DNA of 64,000 nucleotides from Parasponia andersonii (taxonomy: Eukaryota > Streptophyta > Magnoliopsida > Rosales > Cannabaceae), in the NCBI GenBank assembly GCA_002914805.1, contig JXTB01000025.1:425233-489232 (forward strand), read 5' to 3'. The notes below the pieces were generated by a model that was not told where the DNA came from, ran no database searches, and worked only from the letters and a program-made list of their open reading frames with translations. Positions 1-10,436 of the stretch are shown piece after piece. Positions within the stretch are counted from its first letter, which is position 1; the number at the start of each line of letters is the position of its first letter. Both the position numbers and the translations under genes were made by a program.

Positions 1-330
1 TTCAGAGAAAGGAGGTTCGCACAAAAAACACTAAAAAAGAAAAAAACAGTGTGAGAACAGAAAACACAAAAAAAGAGTTAGATATTGAAACTGATATATT
101 TTTCTCCTTGCTACCAAAACGCAAAGAAAAACCACTGACTTAAGCATCGGAGAGTCTTTGCAGGTGGCCACCCCCGCCTCTCCGATCTTACTTGGAGTTC
201 AGAAGGATATGAGACAGCAAGGACACGTGAACAGTTGGAGAATCCAGCATCAGCAATTCAAGACACGTGGATGACTGGTGAGAAACCGCTCCAACACACA
301 TCATTCTCCATTGGACATGTTCATATAAAA
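1..330 (+). mobile_element. LTR-retrotransposon fragment (Ty3/gypsy-like LTR motif)
   Basis: The stretch around 130-200 (CTGACTTAAGCATCGGAGAG, then a C-rich run and CTCCGATC) resembles the conserved 'gactt(a/g)agcrtcggag...ctttgcaggt' segment found in LTRs of many plant gypsy elements. No LTR end, primer-binding site or coding region is visible and the left edge is cut by the window, so only a fragment is claimed. Confidence 0.5.
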
Positions 331-499
331 TAGTTATATTATTTTTGTTTTTGGCCGTTGATACTTGATAGTAACAAAACGTATGCTTTATGCGTTCATT
401 TTATTCGTAATATCACTCATTTTACAAAAATTTCATTGACAAGAAAACACAAACTAGTTTTGTATTAAAAGACAATTTTATCCCTCGGATTGTATGGTG

Positions 500-985
500 T
501 GAAACAAAGATAAGAAAGTGTAATAAGTTAAAATGCAGGATATTTTTTTTAGTATCCCCATCATTTTCATTCAATATCGTTTTGTTTCTTTTCTTTTTTT
601 TTTAAAAAAATATGACAACATTTGTCCAAATACACATTCTCCTTACGATATTATTTTTGCAACGACATCATTACCATAGCACAACTTTTATCTTTTCTAT
701 CCAACCAGTGGTCGAATTGGTATCAACTCTAGTGGCAACACCATTTCTGCTTGTTACATGTGGTTATATTACTGGTTGGGAGAACTCCCCCAACAATCTT
801 AAGTAATACTATGGAAAGATTAAATAAAAAAGAAAGTGTAATTAGTTAAAACATAGCATATTTTTTTCATTATCCAAATAATTTGCATTCAACATCGTTT
901 TCTCTGTTTTTTTCCAAATACGACATTTGTCCAATGACACATTCTCCTTAAGATTTTTTTTTTGTAGGCGACATTATTATTATTA
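500..985. repeat. diverged direct duplication in spacer
   Basis: About 500-690 and 820-985 are two diverged copies of one segment: both carry AGAAAGTGTAAT(A/T)AGTTAAAA, then an AT-rich run, CATTCAA(T/C)ATCGTTTT, a CATTTGTCCAA block and ACACATTCTCCTTA. No coding content is visible in either copy. About 985-1130 (AGTAATGTTATAGGCAC...) may be an unrelated small MITE relic. Confidence 0.6.
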
Positions 986-1255
986 TAGAGTAATGTTATA
1001 GGCACGGATAGTATTTATCTAGTACTACATGATATACTATAAATGATTATAATTAATAGAATCGTTTCCACGTATAAAAGTAATTATAATTACACAAGTA
1101 ACGTACTACCATAGCTATATACATTTGGCCCCACATTATCTTTTTTTTCCTTTTTTTTAAGGTCCTTTTAATACGTATTCCTTTTGAACTAAGAGCCCAG
1201 GTAATGTATCTTTTAAACTAAGAATCCAAGCAATGTACCCAGGAACTTTGATATA

Positions 1256-1535
1256 ACTTAAAAAGTAAAAACATCCACACTTACGGTATTAAACAAATGA
1301 AAGCATCAAATCTATAGTACAACATATTATTAGATCCGGTATATGGTGGTGGTTGGGGTGTGGGGTCATAAAAAAGTTGCACTGTCTTGGTGGGTAACTT
1401 AAAAAGTAAAAACATCCACACTTCCGGTATTAATCTAATGAAAGCATCAAATCTATAGTACAACATATTATTAGATCCGGTATATGGTGGTTTTTGGGTG
1501 TGGGGTCATAAAAAAGTTGCACTGTCTTGGTGGGT
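1256..1535. repeat. two-copy tandem repeat, period about 139 bp, upstream of GCH1
   Basis: Copies run about 1256-1394 and 1395-1535. Both begin TAACTTAAAAAGTAAAAACA, include a GATCCGGTATATGGTGG block and end TTGCACTGTCTTGGTGGGT. They differ at only a few positions, so the duplication is recent. It lies about 270 bp upstream of the likely GTP cyclohydrolase TATA box. Just after it, 1550-1581 forms a short inverted repeat (CTGTACCACC...GGTGGTACAG). Confidence 0.85.
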
Positions 1536-1802
1536 TGGACTGTACCACCACCACCCTAACCCGTCAAAACGGTGGTACAGATCTGGTCCGCAACCAGCCT
1601 AATTCTCCATCCGCACCACCCTCAAACCACCACCTAGCACTAGCAATAGCATTGTTCTCTACAATGTATAGAACGGAACGGAGATAAGGCGCCGACCCAG
1701 CTCGGGTCCTCCGACTACCGTACAAAAATGGCCCCTCAACCCCTCATGGCCTTTGTGACAGTGGGTCCCAATTTCCCATGACATACACCAAAAGGAGTAC
1801 GA

Positions 1803-1870
1803 CATATATATATTCCATATCAGAGGCAACCCTACGTTTTATTTTCTCTCGCATCCCCTTGGCTTCTCTT
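1803..1870 (+). promoter_or_regulatory. putative core promoter of GTP cyclohydrolase I
   Basis: ACATATATATATTCC at about 1803-1817 is a TATA-like element, followed about 30-60 bp later by pyrimidine-rich sequence (TTTTCTCTCGCATCCCCTTGGC), the plant Y-patch style. Transcription would start near 1840, about 590 bp before the ATG at 2432, leaving a long leader that may hold an intron (possible acceptor TTTGTTTTCAG near 2101). Inferred from sequence only. Confidence 0.45.
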
Positions 1871-2431
1871 TCCTTACCCTGGTCTCTCTTTTTTTCTGAC
1901 CATTCAATTTTTTCATTTCGAAATATTTTTTGGGGCTGAATTTCAATTTGATTTGATCTCTTCGTCCCGCTCCATCTTTCTTGGTACTTCAGGTTCTTAT
2001 TGCTTATTCATCAATCGTTTGTTTTTTTTTTTTTTTTTCGTTAAGAGGTTCAGTTTAGATTTTTGCTGAAGAGTGTTGTCTTTTTTTTATGTTTGTTTTC
2101 AGTTTAATTTGCCTCTTCAGCTGGAATTTACGTTATTCATTGCATATACGTTAGATTCACTAGCTGCTATTGAATCTTCGATCTGCTGTAGTTTCCCTCC
2201 TGGACATTCATTTGTTTTGAGTGTCTTCATTGAATCACTTCTGGGTTCTGGCTTTTTGAGGATATAGTTTTGGTGCTTTGTGACTCATCTCTATTCTCCT
2301 CTCGTTCTTCAGGTGGGAACTTTCAAATTCGCTTAATCCGTCTGATTCATTTCTGGGTTTTTAGCTGGTTGAAGTTTGTGTGTTCATTTGGTATCTGGGT
2401 AGTTGTTCTTTGTTGTATCCGTGTTCTCTCA

Positions 2432-4521
2432 ATGGGCCCTTTGGACGAGGGACATTTCAATGCGGAGCTTGAAAATGGAGTTCCATTTGGTTGTCATGAG
2501 ATGAGTTTTGAGGGAGAGCCAGAGACTATAGCTATTGAAGATGCCGTGAAAGCTCTGCTACAGGGTTTGGGAGAAGATATTAACAGAGAAGGTCTTAGAA
2601 AGACACCTTTTCGAGTTGCCAAGGCCCTTCGAGAAGGAACTAAAGGTAACTGTCCCTTGCTCTTCTGTAGCTAAGTCTGTTTAAGACTAAGTTCCCGTTG
2701 GTTATTTGATTAGAATACTAGTTCTTTCTATGTCTCATGGTGATTCTGATATACATTGCAGACAAGCAATTCCGTTATTTTGTCATTTTCTTGAATTGTC
2801 TATTCTGTCAAGAGTACTTTAAAAGAGTTTAGTTTTATAAGCTGGTATTTAAGCTTTTGTATTTATTCACCTAAGATTGGCAGCTTCTTAATATCTTTTG
2901 TTAATTATTTAAAACTTGCGAGTGGGGCTTTAAACATCTTCAAACCGTCACTTCTTTTTGCTTCCAATGATTTTGATACATCGTGCCCAGACCCGTATCC
3001 AACGAGCTCCTGTGTGTAGGTCGGCAAGATTGGTTAGTTTTTGCCTCAAATCAGTATATGGAGGAAGCTCATGACCTACTTTTAAAAACAATACTTGAAT
3101 ACATAAAACTGACCAAGGATAGGTTACTAGGAAGTTGAGTAGAGACGAGTGTTAAAGCATGTTTCCTCAGTCACTAGAACACTTCATAGAATGAATGGTG
3201 TCAAATACGAATGTGCATGAATGATTTAATATATCTTTTGAGTTCGTCTTACGGCTGACCAAGGTATGGAGCACTTCATACTGCGAATTACATAGAGGGC
3301 AATAGCATTTGACCTTTCTCCTTGTTACTCTTTTGGCCAGGTTACAAACAAAAGGCAAAGGATATTGTCCAAGGTGCTTTATTTCCTGAAGTTGGTGTGG
3401 ACAATACTGTTGGACAAGCAGGAGGTGTCGGCGGGCTTGTTGTTGTTCGGGATCTTGATCTCTTTTCCTACTGTGAGTCATGCTTGCTTCCATTCCAGGT
3501 TAAATGTCATGTGGGATATGTCCCCTCTGATCAACGGGTTGTCGGGCTAAGCAAGCTCTCTCGAGTAGCTGATGTTTTTGCTAGACGTCTTCAAGAGCCT
3601 AAGCGTCTAGCAGATGAAGTGTGCTTGGCTCTGCATTATGGCATCAAGCCAGCAGGTGTGGCTATCATGCTCCAGTGTCTACACATCCATTTCCCAAATC
3701 TAGAATCGGTCTTTCTTGACTCCAGCCACAAAGGGTGGGTAAAGTTACCAGTTTGCTCAGGCTCAGGAGTTTTCGAAGACAAAAATGCAGATGCTTGGGG
3801 TGATTTTCTGAGTCTTCTCAAATTCAGAGGAATAAGCGTTAATGAGACTTCCATGAGACACTCAAGTGATCAATCTTGGTGCCCATCTTTGTCCCTTGCC
3901 TCCAAGGTTGAACCAGTCAATCAGGCAATGGTTACTGCAGTCGCTTCAATTCTTAGGTCATTAGGTGAAGATCCTTCAAGAAAGGAGCTTATAGGAACTC
4001 CTGCCCGTTTCGTCAAATGGCTAATGAACTTTCAGGACACTAACTTGGAGATGAAGCTGAATAGCTTTGTTTTTGGTAAGACAGATCATCTAAATCCCGA
4101 TGAAAAAGTTAGCTGTGAGGAAAAACAGATGCAGTCTGAGTTGAACTTGCCATTTTGGTCTCAGTGTGAGCATCATTTGCTTCCTTTCCATGGCGTTGTG
4201 CATATTGGATACATGTGTTCTGGAGGTCTCAATCCCATTGGGAAATCCCTTTTACGGTCAATAGTTCATTTTTATGGCTTCAAACTACAAGTACAGGAAA
4301 GACTCACTCGGCAGATAGCAGAGACTGTATCATCGTTTTTAGGTGGAGATGTGATTGTCGTTGTGGAGGCTAACCACACTTGTATGATCTCTAGAGGGAT
4401 AGAGAAGTTTGGAAGTAGTACTGCTACAATTGCTGTGCTAGGTCGATATTCCACCGACTCTGCTGCAAGGGCTCTGTTTTTGCAGGGCATACCAAAACCT
4501 ACTGATTGTGAAGAAGGCTGA
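2432..4521 (+). CDS. GCH1: GTP cyclohydrolase I, plant bimodular type
   Basis: Catalyses GTP to 7,8-dihydroneopterin triphosphate plus formate, first step of the pterin branch of folate synthesis; the plant enzyme is cytosolic. Exons 2432-2645 and 3341-4521 join in phase to give 464 aa starting MGPLDEGHF. Two GCH1-like modules follow one another, as in all characterised plant enzymes. The second module (about 225-464) keeps the zinc-ligand pattern C347-x2-H350 (CEHH) with C419 in HTCM. In the first module the equivalent is CESC (116-119), with Cys where the His ligand should be, and C184. Degenerate half-sites are a known property of plant GCH1, in which both halves are needed. The ATG at 2432 was chosen because the protein then begins like plant homologues; the frame is open further upstream but has no better start. 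The 695-bp intron has consensus ends (AAAG|GTAACT, GGCCAG|G). Confidence 0.95.
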
Positions 4522-4675
4522 TTTGATTCTTCATAGTCTTAGTCCATGTACTTTTTCTGACGATTCTTGGCGATGAAGATCTCTCTGAAGAAATGGAAAC
4601 CAACCAGGTTTTGTCCATTTGGAATGCCAACTGCCGAGGATCTGAAATTTGGCTCATCTCTGTCTACTCTAAATA

Positions 4676-4857
4676 AAAAATTTTGGTTGTTATTGATCAG
4701 TTGCTGCCTTGTAGCATTAAACCCTCAAAATTCTGAGGATATATTTGCTTCGAAGATGCCTCTTTCAAAAATTTTGGTTGTTATTGATCAGTTGCTGCCT
4801 TGTAGCATTAAACCCTCAAAATTCTGAGGATATATTTGCTTCGAAGATGCCTCTTTC
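4676..4857 (+). repeat. 91-bp tandem duplication in the GCH1 3' region
   Basis: Two practically identical copies (about 4676-4766 and 4767-4857) start 155 bp after the GCH1 stop. Each contains TTTTGGTTGTTATTGATCAG and ends GAAGATGCCTCTTTC. Because they are indistinguishable by eye the duplication is young. It probably lies in the 3' UTR. From 4858 to 5514 I see only AT-rich spacer between this gene and the convergent P-loop gene. Confidence 0.9.
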
Positions 4858-5514
4858 TTGGTACTACCCCAGTTCGTTTTCCAAATATATACCAAACAAT
4901 TGAGTTTTTACACCAATCTATAGTAATAAGATGATGAATTCTCATTTACAGTACTATAGCAACTGTATCAGAATTTTTGATTTCTCATTCCTTCTTGGAT
5001 TCATGTTTTTTCACTTACGCTATGTACCGTTCTAGTCTCCGGCATTATTTTTGATCAAATATGTGACTTGCCATCTACCGTTCTATTCTCCGCCATGATT
5101 TGCGACCAAGTTTTTGGCCATCCAGATTTAAAAAATAAAAAAAATAAAAAAATAAGTGCTTTTGGCTACCTACAAAAAACCAATTAACCTCCACTAAGTC
5201 TTCTAAGTTAGATCAGATGAAATTTAGCCTTCGTTGATGTGGTAGCTGAGATGGAGAATGCTGCTAAATAAGAGTAACACACGTGCCATATGGAATTTGA
5301 GATGGAGAAAGCTGCTAAATAAGCATAACAAACACACATACATGTGATAAATAGAGAAGAAATACTGATATCCTTGCAGTTTGAAACAGTCTACATACAG
5401 ACCACGTACACAAGCATATACTTTTATATATCTATACGTACACAGTACACAGTCCACAGCCAGCTTCTTTAAGTTGATTATTAATCTACATCATACGAGG
5501 ACAATTTTTTTTTT

Positions 5515-8221
5515 TTAGCCTAGCCACAAGTGTCGAATCTTATGCCATTCTATGTCCTGTTTTGGCCAAACTCCACGAAATTTTGCTCTAGGCCCAGGGC
5601 TATGGTGAATATGCCCACGAAGCACCTTTACCGAAATGATAGCAACTCCGAGTACCAATAACAAACGCAAAATTGATAATAGAGCTGGAGAAAGAACCTG
5701 CATGTACGGTAGCACAGTCAGCACACTTAAGAACCCAAGAGGTGAGCTGCGTGAAACATAATAATTACAGAACAGAGAATTGCCAATTCCATTGAAGATA
5801 TCATACTTCGACAAAATAATGTGCAGGCATAGGTATGAACGATTGACAAAATACTTAAAAGTCCACACACCACAAGATGAAATGAGATTATTTTCATATA
5901 GCTTGTACTACTGATCACCACATTGATATTTTATGGTTGTAAAACTTTCACAGTAAACACGCAGAAAACAGGACATGTATCGTGCACGTAAATTTTGTGA
6001 AGAGAATGAACCTTGTTCATCTTGTTCATAAACCATGGCTTTTGAGGGAGATTTTTGTCTGCATGCTCAAGCGAGTAGCGTAACATATCAACAATCCTCA
6101 ACTCAGTTTCCGGATCAAGTTTATCTATTCGCACAAAGGGATGGATTATGATTCTATGGTTAAAACCATACTGGACAGCAGGTAAAGGTAAACAATAAAC
6201 TGAGGATCACCTGGGATATCAAATATCTGTTTTGTAGGTGGGATACCAAGTAGCTCTCCCAAATGAATGCGGACACGAGCACGATCAAACCGTGAAAGTA
6301 GATCACCATGACTAACAACAATAAGAGGTTTGTCATCTGTATAAACAACGGAAATTGAAAAGATTAATTTGAATTATGTTGCCAGCCAGGATATTCAGGC
6401 ATTGCACGCATCCAATTAATCATCTGTCACCATACCAACACAGATATCTCTAATGATCTCTTTAAGTAATCTAAGAGAGTAAAAGAAAATGAGAATGTAC
6501 TTCTTTCCTTTTTGGTCTCACCAACAACAGAAGAGAATACAAGGATTTTCAAACATGTTGACTTGCCTATTAGAAAGTCCCTATGTCCACTTATCCAATG
6601 ATTACCAAAGAAAAGAGAAAATTCCATGATAAAAACTCAAGCATATCTAAATACCTCGGAATGACACATATGGACAATTGAATGCAGATGCAAACAGTTC
6701 GGTGTACTGCTTATCTGCATCTTCATCATTAATCATTGATTTCAGAACTGAAAGCCCATTAACAACAAATATTACAAAATTAACCTTCCTCCTCTCACTG
6801 GACACACAGCTGTTCTTGAGAGCTTTAAACTTCATTCTGGTCCTCAAACTCGGGCCATCCGAATTCCTGTTGAGCAACTCACAAAGGCAAAGTAAATGAA
6901 GATAGACAAAATCCATAACTCAAATGAAAAAGCTTTATGGACCCAACATTAGACCTTATAATAAGCTCCCCATGACGAACACCCCTTGTCATCCAATGCT
7001 TTAGCATTTCAATGTTATCATGTGAATCATTAGATAGACTACGAGTGTCATAAAGACAAAAAGATGTTGAACCTCTCGGAATCATATACTCCTGAAGAAA
7101 GAGAGTTCCATCTCCAACAGAAGAATTATCTGGTTTTCAAAAAACATGTTCTACTGGATCATGATATGTTAAAATAAGAACAAAAATATAGAGAAAACAG
7201 AACCATACTTATTCTTAACTTCATTTAAATGAGAGTGTTGAGATATCATACATGATACTTGGGCTCTTTCAGATGCAAACTTGTCATCCTCAAACACCTT
7301 TGAAATTCTATTAACAAGACTACTTTTTCCAGATCCTTTTGGACCAACCAATATGAGGGATGTAGTCGGTGGCACATCGTAGTCACTCAACTTCAAGCTA
7401 CCCACCTTCTCAATCCATGATCCAGGCGTGTAGCTGTTAAGTTTCAAAATCTCATTAGTTCATTCAGTTCTAGGAACAAACGATCTCTAGAAATCATAAG
7501 TTGACACAAATTTAATAGATCTTTAAAGCTTAAATTAGACACCATTATTATAAAATAAAACCAAATGCAAAAAAGGCAATAAGCTAATGTATAGAAATGA
7601 CACTGAGCAAACATTAATACCCCAAGATTTTGCTCTTTGCTTCTTCCAGTCCCTGACTGCGAATCCGCAATTCATCATAACTCCGGAAGATTTCTCTAAA
7701 AATGTCTTCTCTCCCCCTCTGATCAGTTCCAAGGTCCAAAGAAGGCGAAAAATTTCGTTGACCCATTTCGTCGAACTGTTGAAAGAGCAACTTATCTCCT
7801 TCATTGGATGTACAACTCTCAGCCTTCATGCTTAATCCATCCCTGGTCCATTCAAAATCAGACCCATTTAGAATATTCACAAACAGATCAAAATATCACA
7901 ATCAAAAGATAAGAGAAAAAAAAATTAAAAACATAAATAATACAAGATCAGATTCCCCCGGTACCGGAGACGAGGAGAAGACAATTGAGAGAGACCCTGG
8001 TCCGAAGAAGAGTCTTCTCCTGAAAATCGGCATTAGAGAATTCAATCAACTACCAACTCAAAAACCCAGAAACTTATATCTCTGGCTCTTTTCTAACACA
8101 AACGAAAGAAAAAGACAATATTTTTCATCTTTTCTTAACGTTTTTGGTCCATTCCAAAAGATTCCCACTTTTCCCATTGAAGCTTTTGGTACAAAAAAGA
8201 AAATGAAAAACCAAAATCATT

Positions 8222-8252
<31 letters not shown>

Positions 8253-8280
8253 CGGGAGGAGAGACAATATCGCCGCCCAT
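5515..8280 (-). CDS. membrane-anchored P-loop NTPase (GTPase-like), nine exons
   Basis: Exons on the minus strand: 8280-8253, 8019-7965, 7842-7621, 7433-7252, 7129-6955, 6866-6655, 6336-6211, 6124-6012, 5697-5515. All phases agree and give 431 aa. Walker A is GPKGSGKS (132-139). DTRS in the CLYDTRSLS segment sits where a GTPase DxxG would be, and VVSHGD may replace the base-recognition motif, so it is an atypical G-domain, somewhat reminiscent of IFI44-like proteins. The last exon gives a hydrophobic helix (about 373-397, LSPALLSILRLLLVLGVAII) then a basic tail ending HLWLG, i.e. a C-terminal membrane anchor. Plant relatives are usually annotated only as 'P-loop NTPase superfamily'; substrate and role are unknown. 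Exon 1 codes for MGGDIVSPP only and exon 2 is 55 nt. The exon 9 acceptor (CATGCAG|GTTC) was chosen because it alone restores the hydrophobic frame; the least certain join. Confidence 0.85.
8222..8250. repeat. (GA)n microsatellite at an intron donor
   Basis: A pure GA run of about 14 units. On the minus strand it is (CT)n starting immediately after GTA of the first-intron donor of the P-loop NTPase gene (GTACTCTCTC...). Confidence 0.95.
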
Positions 8281-10436
8281 GTTGGAGATTGAGGTTTCAG
8301 TGCTTGAAGCTCAGTTTCGCTCTCCCTGGTGGAGGTGGTGGTGGAGGTGGAACTGGTGAGGAGGAGCGTGTAGTATCGAGGTGGAGGAGAAATATCTATG
8401 TAATTGCTTCTCAATTAAGAAACAAACGAGAGAACCAGCCACGTCAGCAGAGCCGAAAGTCGTAGATAAAGGGTTTTTTTTTTTTCATTACTACAAGACT
8501 AGTTCCAGGCTTTATAATTCTCTTCTTGTGAAATTTGCTTAATCTGAATCAATACTAACAGAAAATAATTAAAGTTACATCCGTGGAAGAGAAAAGTAGC
8601 CTTGGGAATTAGCCATCTTGAGTTTTTGATTGGTGTTACATGCTTTTGTTATTTTGAATGGAAGAAAGCTCAGCCAATACCATCATTTCTGGTGTCCTTT
8701 TCTAAAACTGGTATTAGTAAATCAGGTGCAAAAATTAGGAAAGATGCTTCAAATACTTACCGCAAGGGAGACAGTAATGATCATGATCAGCCCATCATTG
8801 TTGCTCCATTTGGAATATTCTGGATTTGGAGTTCTATAATTGAAAAATACGTACCTACGAATATAATACTTATATTGCACATAAAGTTTTCATCACCGTC
8901 TGGTTTATATTTATTTGGCTCTCAAATCATGCTCTTGTACTCAGTTTGGGGCTTTCACATGTAGCTGTGTCAGGGACGCTTTCGCGGCCCATTTCGTTTC
9001 TCCAAATTATATATAAGAACTTTAGTATTTGCTTGCATTCACTTAAAGAACTTATACTCCTCTTTAAATATTTTCTCCAAAACTTCTCTTTAAACACACA
9101 TATATATGTATACACAACCGTGTCCTCAGCAACATCGGAAAAGATTCTACGAGAAAATTGACCTTCGGCTTTAGTCTGTGAAAACCCTTTTTTTCCATAT
9201 TCGTGCACGTTCTTGCCATAACTAATCTGAATCAATTCATTGAAGAAATATCAAGGAATCCACTTGGAGATTTGGCCACTTTTTGAATGTCAAAGTGAGC
9301 AATAATATACGCTGATTATGCTCAGTTACTGACTGGATGGCTCTAACCATTAATCAAATCGGGACAAAAAGTAGAGAGACGCCATTTTTCATACTTTTCG
9401 ATGCGGGTTTGAATTAAAAATCTCAAATTCTACTCCACACTGATATGAGAAGAAAAGAGAGAATTTGCATGTCAGATGGTGGATTTAGCCTTGTGGGGGA
9501 ATTCTGTCAATGAGAGTGTTTTAATGAAAAGAGAGACTTACCATGTGGTAACACCTCCTTGAGATGCGTTGAGTAAAACAGTGATCAAATTTTTGAAAGG
9601 GGAGGAGGAAGACGGCGAATAGAAGAACACTACTCGCACAGAAGGGCGGTCACGCTAGCAATACTTTGAAAGAGAAGCATCATAAGCACTTGCGGCTTGA
9701 GCTAAGTCACAAAAGTGACCATACTTTCTTCTCTCTCTTTTTTACTCCAAGAAAAAGTCAAGAAAACTGCGCAAAGACCACCGTTTATTGTTAAATCTTT
9801 ATACTTCACTCTGATGATTGTATATGACTAGCTTACAAGAAACGAAAAAGATGACAAAATTGCCCCATTCATTAGTTGATGTCATGCAATCTGAATCATC
9901 CGTAGAGGCAATCATGCATCGAAATCAAGTATATAACCCTGAGCAAACAAATCCAAGTGAAGCCCAACTCTCTGAGTCTCAGTCTTATGTGCATGTTTCA
10001 GCTCAAGCTAAGAAAAAATATGACCAACCCTTCTTCCCATAATCAGTTATCATATCCCTCTCCTTTTAAGCTGAAATGCTTAGGAAGAGATGTGGTTCAC
10101 AAACGCCGCAAGGCACAAGAGCAAACGGAAAACTCCTTGCTAATAGCCCTGAAAATTTGAAAAAGAAAAAAAAGGTCGTAAATAATCAGATTTCAACCAA
10201 GTTAACTCTCATAAATTAACTTAGGACAAATAAATTAACTTCCATCAATAGCTTCTCCAACAGATAATGACACCAACTATACCTTGATAAGTTTGCTGCG
10301 GAATAATAAAAAAGAATTAGCAGCAAACTCTTAACCTCAAATTGTAGATCCTGACGAGCATCCCAGATGGGCGCCTTCACGGTAGCAGCCATTCAGGAAG
10401 TCGTAAAAGAGAATGTTAAATCCATTTCACTTAATA
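8281..10436. other. intergenic spacer with no supported gene
   Basis: The first 130 bp or so will contain the leader and promoter of the P-loop gene (minus strand). The rest is AT-rich with only short open frames of plain composition, such as about 8602-8964, which show no recognisable domain, splice structure or codon pattern. About 10250-10436 is probably the 3' UTR of the Lys/Glu-rich gene. No transposon ends were found. Confidence 0.6.

Noticed and set aside
3167-3493. Minus-strand open frame of 108 codons overlapping the GCH1 intron and exon 2
   Set aside because: Shadow of the GCH1 coding sequence; crosses the intron acceptor and has no recognisable protein features.
5727-5921. Alternative terminal exon of the P-loop gene beginning at the acceptor TTTCACGCAG (5747)
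   Set aside because: Entering at 5746 in phase 0 gives a frame without the hydrophobic anchor; the CATGCAG acceptor at 5698 keeps phase and yields a membrane helix and basic tail.
8602-8964. 120-codon open frame between the P-loop gene and the Lys/Glu-rich gene
   Set aside because: No domain, no promoter or splice context and ordinary spacer composition; two overlapping frames are equally open here.
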